DNA from: Brachycybe producta
Lineage: Eukaryota > Arthropoda > Diplopoda > Playtdesmida > Andrognathidae
Assembly (NCBI GenBank): GCA_036925085.1
Contig: JAUPFP010000001.1
Coordinates: forward strand, 501,001 to 565,000
Reading direction: 5' to 3'
Length of the DNA: 64,000 nucleotides
A program made the translations under genes and the position numbers. Positions 46,150-57,809 of the stretch are shown here, one piece after another (the stretch's first letter is position 1; each line of letters opens with the position of its first letter). Below the pieces are notes generated by a model that ran no database searches, was not told the DNA's origin, and worked only from the letters and a program-made list of their open reading frames with translations.

Positions 46150-46520
46150 AAAATTAACTGTAGTTACATTAACCAAGGTTTAATTTATAGTTAACTGCAG
46201 ACAAGATAGAAATGATACTTTTGTGTGATTCCATTTTTAAAGCCACTTAACTACATAGTTAAATGGTTTTGTGTCATTTCCTGTTTATGAAATTATCACC
46301 TCATTCAGTCAAAAATAGACTGGCTCTCACTATCCGCCATGTTTTTTTTGTAGGCTATATTTGTATGAACCATATTTAACCATTCAATAATCTTGCATAT
46401 AGTTAACCACATCAGTAAGTGTCAATTCAGTTAACTCTATTATTAAGAAATTTAACTATAGTTAATGTAATCAAATTTGTTTCCAATGGAAAAATTAACT
46501 GTGGTTAACTTTTTTGTGAC
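46150..46520. repeat. GTTAAC-rich inverted-repeat segment
   Basis: AATTAACTGTAGTTACATTAAC at the left and ACTATAGTTAATGTAATC at the right are partly mirrored. Six or more GTTAAC/GTTAACT motifs lie between. It may be another small non-autonomous element; boundaries are uncertain. Confidence 0.4.
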
Positions 46521-46524
46521 TCCA

Positions 46525-47470
46525 TTTAATTTTAATAATGCAAACGAATTATTATTGTTGGCTTTTCTGAAGAGAAAACCCAAATTTACCCAACAAAATC
46601 CCCAAAACGTTCAAAAATGAACTTGTTTAAGAAAACTGAAAAATGGGGATTGAGGGGGAAAGGTCCTTAAATCCCAGCAATTTTGTTCAGATAATGCCTT
46701 AAAGCAAAATATGCAAATTAGTTGGCATATATATTTGCCATTGGAAATTTTATTTCCTGACTTAATTTTCAAGCGGAGAAGGTCCTTGTTATCACTTGGT
46801 CGTCCTTTTTATTTTCTTCAATAGGCGCGTGCAACAAGGGGGCCCGTGGTAAAAAAAACTCTTCTGAAACGAATGGGGCGGATGCGATTTTGATTACTTT
46901 TACCGGGGATACTTAATAGTATTTCTAATTGATTCGTTATCTGAACGAGATTAATACTCAAGTTGGGTTTTGTGAATTCAAGAAAACACAATGGAATGGT
47001 GGTACCCCTCTGGCCCCCCTTCAATGGTACCCACACCAAACAAGAGGCCAATATTATTCATTTTTATTATAAACCTACATAAGTGGGGGTACACCACCCT
47101 CTTTCTATTCAATCCCATTTTATATGGGTATTTATAATGGATGACCCCCCCTCCCCCAATAACGATATCAATTGCCCTTCTAGTCAATATATGTTTTCAT
47201 AATAATCTGTTTTTGTTAAAATACGGGTATTGTGAATTTTAAAAGAGACCTAAAACAGATTTTCAATGTTTAATCTATTCAGAATTTCTATAAAGTGGTA
47301 AATAATCTCTATCTGTATAGACAGATATAGGGACCATGCAAATAGCTCAATCACAGGGGCAAAACTCACCCCATGGTAAAAAGAAAAAACCGTTTAACAC
47401 GAAATTTTTGTTTGGTCTCTCAGTAGGCCTATGGAATTTTTCATATATTTTAATTTCATATATATTAAAT
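46525..47470. other. Non-coding stretch
   Basis: 46800-47180 is less A/T-rich, with C/T-runs (GATGACCCCCCCTCCCCC near 47140). The frames there are fragmentary and match nothing I recognise. Confidence 0.4.
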
Positions 47471-47479
47471 CATTGATTT

Positions 47480-47760
47480 TCAAACTCCGATTATTCTGTC
47501 TTTCAAGAATCAGGAGCAAAAATTTAAGAGAAAGTAGAAAAGTGTTTTAGAAACTAGAAGAGTAGCAGCTCTCATGCTTAAAGTTGGTTTAATTGCAAAC
47601 TAACATAAAAAGCTTATTTTGAAAGATATCAAAAACATGAATAATACAACTTAAATGGTTGTGCTAACCTCTTCTAGTTTTTAAAAACACTTTCTGGTTT
47701 CTCTTCACACCTGAAAGATAAAATAATCAAGGGTTCGAGGAGCAAACCACCTTAACCATA
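47480..47760. mobile_element. Palindromic MITE copy
   Basis: CAAACTCCGATTATTCTGTC, GTGTTTTAGAAACTAGAAGA, then mirrored GCTTATTTTGAAAGATATCA and AACCTCTTCTAGTTTTTAAA, ending in AGGAGCAAACCACCTTAA. Confidence 0.75.
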
Positions 47761-47836
47761 TTTAAGGTTCAAATGTGGACAATCCTTTATTTTTCCTTTC
47801 CGTTTTTATTTCTCATCTATTTATAGCCACATTCTG

Positions 47837-48066
47837 TTAAACATCGATTTTAGCAACAGAATTGACGTCACACCCACTGATGGATAAATCAATGAAGAAC
47901 AGATTTGTTTTTATGACGACCGACCACCGTTCGATCAGCAACCTCAGAGGGGGGTGGTCTTCGAGAAAACCTCTCTTCGTTACAATGATCGAAGCATCGT
48001 AGGAGGCTAATTGCTTCACAAACACTAAACACATTTCCGAGCTCACTAGTGTGCTCCGAGTTTTAC
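47837..48066 (-). CDS. Unassigned terminal exon (partial gene)
   Basis: An acceptor-like CCGTAATAG precedes 230 nt of clearly coding composition, read as KTRSTLVSSEMCLVFVKQLA, then SYDASIIVTKRGFLEDHPPL, LIERWSVVIKT, and a stop after VNSVAKIDV. About 76 residues, opening in mid-codon, so it would be the last exon of a gene whose other exons lie to the right. No family recognised. Balanced codon use and the splice signal in an A/T-rich desert are the only support. It could be a worn pseudogene. Confidence 0.4.
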
Positions 48067-48390
48067 CTATTACGGATCATATATATTTAACTAGTAGTGT
48101 AGCCCATCCTAGGATGGTAAAATTTACAAAACATCACTTGTAGGCTTCTTTTTATGATGAAAAAATTCTCCATTGCTTCATCACACGGGTTACTTTTTAA
48201 AAAGAACATTACCCTCCAGAAATTTCTTGTCAAAACATCGTCAAGATTTACCCAACAATTGCCAAATTAATTTTTAAAATTAAAAATAATTCATTAAAAT
48301 CATAATTCTTAAATTTAAATTAAAAATAAACCGCCCTACAAGGAGCTCCACTGCTAGTTTTTAAATAAATAGTGAATCGACACCAGCACG

Positions 48391-48446
48391 ATTCAAACTA
48401 CCGATCTCAAGGTTGGTATACCAACCTTGAGATCGGTAGTTTGAAT
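48391..48446. repeat. Perfect 56-bp palindrome
   Basis: ATTCAAACTACCGATCTCAA, running to GGTTGGT, is followed after the central AT by its exact complement. There is no mismatch in either 28-bp half. It would extrude or fold as a perfect hairpin. Not part of the MITE family. Confidence 0.95.
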
Positions 48447-48449
48447 CAA

Positions 48450-50790
48450 ATTCAATAAGCTTTGAGCAGAACAACAAGGAAACTATATATATTGTCTTAA
48501 TAAATATTTTCAAATAAATTGTTAACTTTACTGAAAAAAAAGCGAAATAAGTTTCCCTATTCCATTAATGCACTAAAGCAGTACTTTGTAAGGAGTGTGC
48601 CCAATGATACATTAGTGCGCCGTGAATTTTGTTAAGTGTGCCGTGATATCTACAATCAAAAATACGGTTGTGCGAGCACAAAAAAAAAATATGGGAACCA
48701 CTACAGTAGAACTCGAAAAAATAGTGGCCCACTTCACAGTATAGGAAGCATAGAAAGCCCGAAACACACTATGTCGAATGCCTTCCAATGCTGGACAAAT
48801 AATAAGTGTGTGGCTGTGAGACGGATGTCGTATGCCGAGCTTCCAACGTTCGGGTTTCCAATGTTAGCCCAAAGCCTGAGCCATTCATCAATCGCAAATG
48901 TACAAGTGTCCAACTGAGCAAATCCTGGAGACAAAAATACGGGTACAACACTGGACCCCATAATGTGCCCCCCCCCCCCGGCTTTAATCCTCGCGCCATT
49001 GAAATGTACATGTCACCTTGACAAACGACATCTTGTTTCTCACCACGCTTTTACTCGTCTGCTGTTTCTACAACTCCCGAACATCAGTTTGGTTGTTTTT
49101 TGGCCTTCGTTCTACCTAAGTCACTGTTATTAAACTAGGCAACATAATTACAGACATTTTCAAATGTTTCCTACCAAATGTCGTCAAACAACCTGCAGTT
49201 TTCGTCCATTGTTGAATAAACACTTTCATCGATCTTGGTTTACTACTTCAATAAATAATTCTTTTAAAAAAGCATATCATTCATGTCGAAATTTAAATAA
49301 AGATTCATTTAAGAGTGGTGGGTCCAGACTTGGACCAGAACACTGTTCGGGAACAGTGTCGACAGTTTACCGGACATTTCTCCGTAATAAATTTTGTTCG
49401 TTGTTCTGTTTGGTCTCGAGCCACCAGTTGTCGGGTTTTGCCTGTCACATCAAAGGAGGTTCGTGTTCGGGCCGGGAGTAGTTTGGACGTTGCAGGAAAC
49501 ATCCATTACTAGGTTACCAGTTGGGAACACGAACATGTTCAGTTGTAGCCTCGACACAACCTAAAGGTATTATTAAGAAAACAAGAGTCGGAACTAAAAG
49601 TCCCGAATTCTTTATTACGTTTACCTCGAAGATTTTTTTTGGAAAAATTGATCGAACATTTGGGGACCGTTACACATAACTACAAGTCGTGTCAGTAACA
49701 AGTAAATTTTTTACAAGTTTGTAAACCACAAAAGATCACTTATGAATAAGAGTAGGTTTATACTCCAAACTTTGCTAAGATTTGAAGCTCCTAAAAAATT
49801 ACCTCCCCAAAGCTTAGCTTGTTCATACAAACATGTGGTCTTGCAAACTTCACAATATTCTCTAACCTTTATACCCTATAAAGCAGATACATAAAACAAT
49901 AGAACCCTTCCTCTTCTGGAAGAAAAAAGGTGTGACCTGTTCACCTGATTTACGTATCCATTTTCTGATTGGTGCATTGAATCGCTAAGCATTGAAAAGG
50001 TGAACAATTTTAAAGTTAGCTTTATGCTCCAGCGAAGGCAAAAACCTGGAGCTCTGACGTCATTTTTGAAGCTTTGCAGCTTAGCAAGGGAGTGTAAACT
50101 AACCCTAACAAGTGTGATTTTCTACCTAACTCAAAAGGTAGCTAGGTTGTTTTACAAGTGTTTCGAAATTAAACAGAATGTCCTTACTATCTGGTATTTC
50201 TTTTAAAACACACCGCTTATTTCATAATACAACACTTTTAGACATTTGTTCTCAACAACTTGTCATCTACAATCTTATTGTTACTCACAAGACTTGTAGT
50301 TTTGTTAACAAATGTTCGTGAAACACATGTAACGAACAAGTTGTGATTACAAAGACTTGTAATCTACAATTGTTACCGACAATTCAATTCAATTAAATAC
50401 ACCTGCAATCAGCTCGAAAGCCATGTGGCAGGGGGAGATTGCTCCCAATCACGACTGATTGTCATTATTTAAAAATAAGACATCATCATGAAATTGAAAT
50501 CGTCCTAACTTGACTTGTAGACTTGTAGTTTTATTAAATAGGCCCTTGGTAAATCCTCGTGTTTACGATGAAAAGAAAAACTGGTAAAACGGGTACTTTT
50601 TCATTCCAGCTTTAAAATAAGAACTGTTTCTACGGAATATAACAATTTCAATTCGTAATTTTAAAAAGGTGCTTCAATTTGCACCCAGAATTCAATTTAG
50701 TTTTTAATTTAATTTCTGTTTTTATTTAATACAAATACGAACAAAAAGGCTTATTATGAAATTGGCTTTTCATTAACCTCTCCGTTAGAA
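48450..50790. other. Non-coding stretch with unassigned unique-looking sequence
   Basis: 48600-49020 and 49300-49520 are less A/T-rich but broken in every frame, possibly decayed transposons. 49520-50380 contains several ACTTGTAGT / ACAAGT motifs in both orientations. GCTCGAAAGCCATGTGGCAG near 50412 is an inverse fragment of the second dispersed repeat. A 10-C run lies at 48969. Confidence 0.4.
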
Positions 50791-50794
50791 AAAA

Positions 50795-51284
50795 AAACCG
50801 GAATCTACAACTTGGCAGACACGTGGCAGTCTCGCGCTTCTTCACATCTGCCATAATCGTCTGCTCCTTTCGAACTTTCTGTAACTGATCGTTGTCGAGC
50901 TTTTTGATGTCGCCCGAATCTATTTTCTCCAGACTCCCTTCTCGGGACTCAATATGGGGTTCGGAGCTTCATTCACATGGGGCTTCTTTATCTTCTTAAC
51001 GGAGATCGGTGCAGCCATCTTTTTCTGGACGTTTTGTTTATTCTTGTTGTTTCCTTTATTATTGTTAGCTCCTTTCGAGACTGCAGCTGCATAAAGTTTT
51101 ACTGGCAGTTGGCACTTTCTTCACTGCCTTATTTCAGTTGTTGACTTCATTTTCATTCTTTTGACTAACTTTTGGTTTCTCTCCGACCTTTGTCGGTTCC
51201 TTTTGATTTGGATCTTTCAGTGCTCCTTTGGCCTTTGTTTCCTTCTTAGGAGCAGCAGCAGCAGCATTTTGAGTTCCCCGTGCT
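50795..51284 (-). pseudogene. Decayed C-terminal part of the PYM-like gene
   Basis: Downstream of the stop, the old protein can be followed in shifting frames: [19 protein letters not shown], then VKKIKKPHVNEAP, then SLEKIDSGDIKKLDNDQLQK and VRKEQTIMADVKKRE. The last block resembles the PYM C-terminal helix (ELQQRIQAGE.. in human). At least three frame changes and in-frame stops separate these blocks from the main frame. Either they are a relic, or unseen introns or assembly errors are at work. Confidence 0.6.
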
Positions 51285-53697
51285 TTAGTTTTCTTCGGAG
51301 CTGCGGGATTCTGGGCTCTTTGTCCCTTCGCTTGCTTTGCCTTCTGATCTCACCGCGCCATGGCTTTCTTCGGAGCAGCTGGATTTTGAGCTCCTTGTGC
51401 GTTTTTTAGGAGCTGCAGGATCTTGAGGTCCTTTCACCTTCTCTGCAGCATTTCGAAGTTGTTCCACCTTCGCCGCTTGCTTTGGAGTGGCAGCATTTTG
51501 ACCTTGTACTTTCAGTACATTTGCAGGAGCCGCAGGATTTTGAGCTCCTTGCCCTTTTGCTGCTTTCTGAGGAGCGGCATTGTTTTCACCTTTTGCCTTC
51601 TTGTTCTTCTTCTTAGGAGCGTCCTCATTCTGCACTCCTTGCCCATTCCCTGCTTTCTGAGGCGTGGCATTGTTTTCTCCTCCCTTTGCCGCCTTCTTGG
51701 GGTCATCAGGATTCTGCGCTCCTTGCCCTTTTGCTGCTTTCTGAGTGACAATGTTTTCACCTCCCTTTGCCTTCCTCTTTTTCTTAGGAGCATCATCATT
51801 CTGTGCTCCTTGCTCATTCCCTGCTTTCTGAGGAGCGGCATTGTTTTTACCTCCCTTTTCCACCTTCTTGGGAGCATCAGGATCGTGGTGTTCCGGTCCT
51901 TTCGTGGCTTTCTTAGGAGCGGCATCGTTTTCACCTCCCTTTGCCTTCCTCCTCTTCTTCTTAGGAGCATCATCATTCTGTGCTCCTTGCTCATTCCCTG
52001 CTTTCTGAGGAGTGGCATTGTTTTCGCCTCCCTTTTCCGCCTTCTTGGGAGCATCAGAATTCTGCAGTTCTGGCCCTTTTGCTGCTTTCTGAGGAGCGGC
52101 GTTGTTTTCACCTCCCTTTGCCTTCTTGCTCTTCTTCTTAGGAGCATCAGGATTCTGCACTTCTTGCTCTTTCGCAGCTTTCTGAGAAGCGGCGTTGTTT
52201 TCATCTCCCTTTGCCTTCCTCCTCTTCTTCTTAGGAGCATCATCATTCTGTGTTCCTTGTTCATTCCCTGCTTTCTGAGGAGCGGCAGCGTTTTCACCTC
52301 CCTTTGCCTTCCTCCTGTTCTTCTTAGGAGCATCATCATTCTGCACTCCTTGCCCATTCCCTACTTTCTGAGGAGTGGCATTGTTTTCACCTTCCTTTGC
52401 TGCCTTCTTGGAAGCATCAGGATTCTGCACTCCTTGCCCATTCCCTGCTTTCTGAGCAGCAGCATTGTTTTCACCTCCCTTTGCCTTCTTCTTCTTCTTC
52501 TTAGGAGCATCATCATTCTGTGCTCCTTGCCCATTCCCTGCTTTCTGAGGAGTAGCATTGTTTTCACCTCCCTTTGCCACCTTCTTGGGAGCATCAGGAT
52601 TCTGCTGTTCTGGCCCTTTAGCTGCTTTCTGTGGAGCGGCATTGTTTTTGCCTCCCTTTCCCTTTTTGCTCCTCTTCTTAGGAGCATCAGGATTCTGCAC
52701 TCCTTGCTCTTTCGCCGCTTTCTGAGGATCGGCGTTGTTTTCACCTCCGTTTGCCACCTTCTTGGGAGCATCAGGATTCTGCACTCCTTGTCCTTTCGCT
52801 GCTTTCTGAGGAGCAGCCAGTTTCGTGGCTCCTTCAGTCTTCGTCACATTCTTCTTCTTCATTTCTGCTTTAGCCACATCCGAAGCACTCAAACCAACTG
52901 GCAACGTTGGCTTATTCTTCGCAAACTGCTTCCCCTTACTCTCGTACCTTTAACAAAAATAATTAAAAAAAACAACAAACAAACATTTGCTTAATTTGAT
53001 TTTATGGCATTTCTTTAGATTAGGAACCGCTAGCCTCCACGTCAAGGCTCTCTAGCTGTTATATACATTGCGACAAAATGCGTAATAAGACGAAAACGCT
53101 GTAAGTCTGTATAATATCCTGCATCGAGGCTAAGTGGCTGCTTATCACAAGAATTTTCCTTGATTTTTGTTATAAAAATAGGTAAATTCTTTCGATTAAG
53201 AGCTACTTCGCCACCACTCACGAGCTCGCGCAGCTCTCTCACTCAATTGCGTGCCTTCGGCGCACCCTTTATTAACTTCCAAAGCCTTAAGTTAGAGGCT
53301 AGCAGCTCCTAAATTGCAGAAAAAACACTTAAAAAACTGACAATGGAACTTCATCCTGAGGAACGTATCCCGCCTTGACTTTTCTAGCCTTTCTCCAGGT
53401 TCCATCCGGCCTTTGAGACGCTGGAATATAAGTAGTTCCTCATAAAAACAAACAAACAAACAAAGCGCCATTATAAGTAAGAATTTCCGCTAGAGGGTAT
53501 GAGGTAGGACAAACGTGGCCCCTCCAAGCCAACATCCAAGAAAGCACGTTGCTGCTTTCCCCCCTAGAGACAGACGCTAGAGAGCCACGCGTACCCTACC
53601 CTCTGACAGCCGTCCTCTCCCTCTTGGATTTTCTTTTTGCATTTTCTAATAAGTTCATACCAGCATCATCTTGAACGTAAGACGTATTAGATGCCAT
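51285..53697 (-). CDS. PYM (partner of Y14-Mago) homologue with giant repeat expansion
   Basis: Exons 53661-53697, 53342-53438 and 51285-52947 (1797 nt, 598 residues; PYM is normally about 200). The N-terminus is a clean PYM Mago-Y14-binding domain: [67 protein letters not shown]. From about residue 85 come some 16 tandem units of 28-31 residues built on [19 protein letters not shown] and GGENNA. The frame then ends in a Ser/Glu-rich tail ([10 protein letters not shown]) that is probably novel. PYM removes exon-junction complexes from spliced mRNA at the ribosome; its C-terminal ribosome-binding part is missing from this frame and survives only as a downstream relic. The repeat region is open throughout, so it is likely translated. 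Confidence 0.9.
51440..52830 (-). repeat. Coding minisatellite within the PYM-like gene
   Basis: About 16 units of 84-93 bp. Two unit types largely alternate: a shorter unit with PDAPKK(V/A)(A/E)KGGENNAT and a longer one with NDDAPKKK(R/K)[11 protein letters not shown] dimer (about 177 bp) is therefore the higher-order unit. Length changes are multiples of three throughout. Confidence 0.9.
53025..53316. mobile_element. Candidate small inverted-repeat element in PYM intron 2
   Basis: CGCTAGCCTCCACG at 53027 is faced by TTAGAGGCTAGCAG near 53310, a 9-10 bp inverted repeat. The enclosed 290 bp is less A/T-rich than its surroundings and has no kept frame. Weak evidence. Confidence 0.35.
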
Positions 53698-53699
53698 TT

Positions 53700-55805
53700 T
53701 CTTATTTGACGTTTTTCAGACAAAAATAAGAAAAATAAACAAAATAGAAACTTATGTAAAGCTCATCAGACATAATCAAACGCAATGAAACTTCATCCTT
53801 TCCATTCACGAATGCAAGCCTACGCTAGATGGCGCTAGCAGACGGGACTCTTTTTGGTTTCTTTGTTTCTTAAATTATTCAGCGGCTAAGCGCCGATGTT
53901 AGCTTTTTATTGAATAAAAAACAAATACTAATTTTAAAGTTTTGCAAAAATAATTTCAAAAAAACGTATTTTTAGAATCTTAATAATACGATGTTTTTAA
54001 AATAATTCTCTTTAAAAAATAACTCATTTAGTTTTTTTTTTCATTTATACAGTGTTAGCGGCGACTAAAGTGACTAATAACTGAATATATTTAACCGGCT
54101 AAATTATTTTATTAGTGTTGCCAGATAACAAATATAGTCATACAAATTCACAATTACCCTAGCGAAATGCCAGTTTTATTGTGTAAAGTATACAAAAAAA
54201 TATTAACATTCTTGAAATATTTTCAAGATTTCAACTTTTTTTAATTTAATAATATGTTCGGTTTTAAATTCTTTTTAGACGATATCTAAAACCATGATCA
54301 ATTCATATGAATTTCCAACTAAAAAATCTCAAATCATAAGCAAACACAATAAAAATGAATCTATAAGTTAATTGTACGTTAAAATATAAATATACATTGT
54401 TTATATATTTTATTTTAAAAGGCTAAAATTTTCATGTCTTTAAATCTAATAAACTTTAATTCTCTATTGTAAAAAAAAGCGAACTCGCTATATGACAACA
54501 TTGCAAAGATGAATTTATAAACTCACACGACGAAACATATATGAAACAAAATAGGGTGTCCTAATATGGCGTTTTCAACTTAGCACTTCACGTCACAATG
54601 ACGCCATATTACATCAACTTTATGCCGTTGTATTAGGTCTAGTTTCAAGCTACATAATGTCACGACATATACATTATACGTCTTGCCATATCATCAAACA
54701 CACAACTGTTATGCTTAAAAAATGAAACATGAAGTAATAAGCGTGGCTTATTTATTACGTCACCAAGCAGAAATGTGTGGCGATTCAAACATTGATTGCA
54801 TAGGGAAACAAGAATAACAATTACAAAATTAAATTATATCTTTTGTTAGGAAAATAATTAAATAGAAATTTTTAGCATGTTAAAAACTTCAAATATAACA
54901 GTATTAAATTATGTAAATTTTGTACTTATATTGTTGAAAATGAATTTTTAATAAAAGTTATAAATTGTCCTACTGATTCATTTCTTTACTTTTTTAGTTA
55001 TTTTCTCAACCAAATAAATAATTTTAAAATTACAAGAACATTTTTATTTTATTAATTTCTTAGTTAAATTAATAATTTTGAAGCATGATTAAAATTAAAA
55101 TCAACATAGATTTAAATTATATTACTTTTAAAGAACATGTACAAAAGTTAGCAATCATTTTGTATACAATTTCTGCAAAATTAAGTTTTGGATTTTTGCA
55201 GATTTGCAGATTTGCAGATTATTGTGTAATGCATCTTTATTGTCAATTTAAATTACATGTGGGCTTAAGGGGTGGTTTTTGGATGAAAATAGGGTCCCCC
55301 CCCCCCAATCCCATCAGATGTCACCAGATCAAAATGAAATTGCGCCATTTTGCTGTCAATCATTCATTTGGAGTCCATTTAGTGATCATTTTACAAACTT
55401 TTGCCTCCATTTACACAGATCTGGGGATATTATGATGATTATCTTTTATATTGTGTGTGAGTGCATTTTGTCCCCTGAGCCAATTTTGATTCTTTTCTGA
55501 ATACATTAATTGGCCCTTTTTTAACTAGAAAGGTGTTTCTTTTTATATAAAGGGGGGGGGGGAGTTGATTTGGAAGTCTATATTGAGAGCAACATGTTTT
55601 CATGTCAACTTTAATAAAATTGATCCTGTTCTCCCATTAACAATGAGATCTGGGGTTCATACATTTTTTAAGATGCTTAAAAATAATATTTGTTTGATTT
55701 ATTTTTTGTAGTTTTATAAAAATTATTTATAAAAATATTTATATATTATAAATTAAATTAATTTATATCAAGCTAAATTATAAATTGTGCTATTAAGTAC
55801 AATTA
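53700..55805. other. Non-coding AT-rich stretch upstream of PYM
   Basis: 53700-53800 holds the PYM promoter by position. CTAATATGGCGTTTT near 54561 pairs with GACGCCATATTACATC near 54601. Frames at 55085-55500 are A/T-rich with a C-run-derived PPP and no domain. G-run at about 55551. Confidence 0.45.
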
Positions 55806-55809
55806 CAGG

Positions 55810-56128
55810 AGTAACACTAAAAGAGAAATTGAAAGTGTATTAGAAACTAGAAAGGTAGCAGAATCACTTCATAGTATTTTCAAGTTGATATTTTATAAAA
55901 TAAACTTTTTATATACAAAGATTAACCAAATATCATCTGCTTAAATTTAGGCTATTTTCAAACTGACATAAAAAGTTTATTTTGAAAGATAACAGCACAA
56001 AAATACCCTTAAGTGATTCAGTTACCCTTCTAGTTTCTGAAACACTTTCTTGTTTCTTTTAATTTTGCTTCTGGAAGACAGAATTAACCAACTTAGAGGC
56101 GTTTACACACTTTCAAACCACTTTAATT
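55810..56128. mobile_element. Palindromic MITE, complete core
   Basis: GTGTATTAGAAACTAGAAAGG, CATAGTATTTTCAAGTTGAT, ATAAAATAAACTTTTTATA, then mirrored AGTTTATTTTGAAAGATAAC and TTACCCTTCTAGTTTCTGAA. The right end is GAGGCGTTTACACAC, TTTCAAACCACTTTAA. Confidence 0.8.
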
Positions 56129-56134
56129 AAATCT

Positions 56135-56910
56135 CCATCTCAATTTCTGAAACCACTGCCTCAATTTATATTGAACCACATTTTATTTTAACACTTTTTG
56201 AAGTTTCTCATTTATTATAGACTAGAAATACGTCCCTTGGATATATGTGTGTCCATAATAATAATAATAACAAGACAATTGTAATTATCTCCTTGTTGTT
56301 TATAATTTATTGCAACCTTTTTTCAAACTAATCACATTAATTATCTGGTTGTTCATTATGTATGCACAAACATAAATATAGCAAATAATTACAAGGGAGG
56401 TGTTTCAAAATTAGATATTTTCAAAGTGTAGACCTCAACGTTAACATTATAAAAATGCTAAGGTATAATTACAAGTAAAATCCACCAAAATAAAAACTGG
56501 TCCTACTTTTAAAGTATACAAGGTGTTTACAAATATTTTTATAGCTCATTATTTTGAGTTTTTAATTATGTAAATAGCAGCCAGGATCCATTTTTGAAAC
56601 GCACTGTATATCTTGTTTTATATTTTTAGCAATTTTAAAATTTATTATATTGAATAATATGGTGAAGATATTTTACATCTTTTTGTTACTTAGATGATAA
56701 TAAATTAATCAGCCACTTAATTATTACTTTATTATTAGCTGATTAACACTTGGTTAACTCGGTGGTCTCTTAATTACTAGTTTAGTTCATTCATTTATTA
56801 GGCGGACATTTTTTAAAATGAACTTTTATTTAAAATTTAAATTACAGGGACAGCGCAAAAGAGTTGTCCAAATTATTTATAAAGTGGGCCACTTTCAAAA
56901 TGGTTTCTCA
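56135..56910. other. Non-coding AT-rich stretch
   Basis: Only short A/T runs and a small AATAATAATAAT run near 56257. No gene seen. Confidence 0.5.
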
Positions 56911-56924
56911 ATAGATGATTTCTT

Positions 56925-57150
56925 CAGTTTGAAAGTGTTTCAAAAACTAGAAAGGTAGCTATATCACTTAAATGTATTTTCCACGTTGAAATCTTTCAAA
57001 ATAAACTTTTTATAAAATTAAAAAAAAAATATCGTCTGCTTAAAGTTTGATCATTTTTAAACTTTACATAAAAAAAGCTTAATTTGAAAGATATATCAAA
57101 CACGAAAATACACTTGATGAGAGGCTATACAATTAAAGCTAACTCATTCA
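56925..57150. mobile_element. Palindromic MITE copy
   Basis: AAAGTGTTTCAAAAACTAGA, AAAGGTAGCTATATCACTTA, TTTCAAAATAAACTTTTTAT, then mirrored AAAGCTTAATTTGAAAGATA. The right arm breaks off after CACTTGATGAGAGGC. Confidence 0.7.
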
Positions 57151-57294
57151 AGACGTTTTTCCTTTTAAGACAGAGTTGAGCTACCTCCATGTAGATATCT
57201 TGTTAGTTAATTGTGTTAGTGGCGCCACCTTTATTTAGATTTAAAATTATTTTCTCTCACTAGGTGTCGTTAGCTTTTTCGTTTTTATTGCATT

Positions 57295-57592
57295 GGAAAG
57301 AGCAAAAATGAAGAGAAACTAGAAAGTATTTTTAGAAACTAGAAGGGTAGCTTGCTACGTCACTTAAGGATATTTTAATATTGATATTTTTCAAAATAAA
57401 CTTTTTATAGACAAGAATTTTAAAAAATGTTGGAAATGTAGGAATCATTTTCAAACTGACCTAAAAAGTTTATTTTAAAAGATATCAACATAAAAACATA
57501 CCCTTAAGTGATTGAGCTACCCTTCTAGTTTCTAAAACACATTCAAGTTTTTCTTCATTTTGCACCTGAAAAACCTAAATAATTTAAAATAC
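57295..57592. mobile_element. Palindromic MITE, complete core
   Basis: GAGCAAAAATGAAGAGAAAC, TTTTTAGAAACTAGAAGGGT, TTTCAAAATAAACTTTTTAT, then mirrored AGTTTATTTTAAAAGATATC, TTGAGCTACCCTTCTAGTTT and TCTTCATTTTGCACCTGAAA. Confidence 0.8.
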
Positions 57593-57734
57593 ATTAACAA
57601 TTGTTATTAATAAACACATTTTTACAATTAATTATTACTAATTAATTACATTATTAGAGTAGATGTTTTCTCTTAAAACACACATAAAGCACATAATATA
57701 AAATAAATATGCTAATGAGCTGCTATTTCATCTT

Positions 57735-57803
57735 GCCAAAAGGGCCAACAGAAAGAAATCGGCCAAAAGGGCCCACAGAAAGAAATGGGCCAAAAAAGGG
57801 CAC
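57735..57803 (+). repeat. Minisatellite, ~27-bp unit, three copies
   Basis: GCCAAAAGGGCC(A/C)ACAGAAAGAAAT(C/G)G repeated, the third unit partial. Confidence 0.85.
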
Positions 57804-57809
57804 ACTTTA

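Noticed and set aside
53042-53242. Minus-strand frame in PYM intron 2
   Set aside because: Lies between two confident PYM exons on the same strand and inside a candidate inverted-repeat element.
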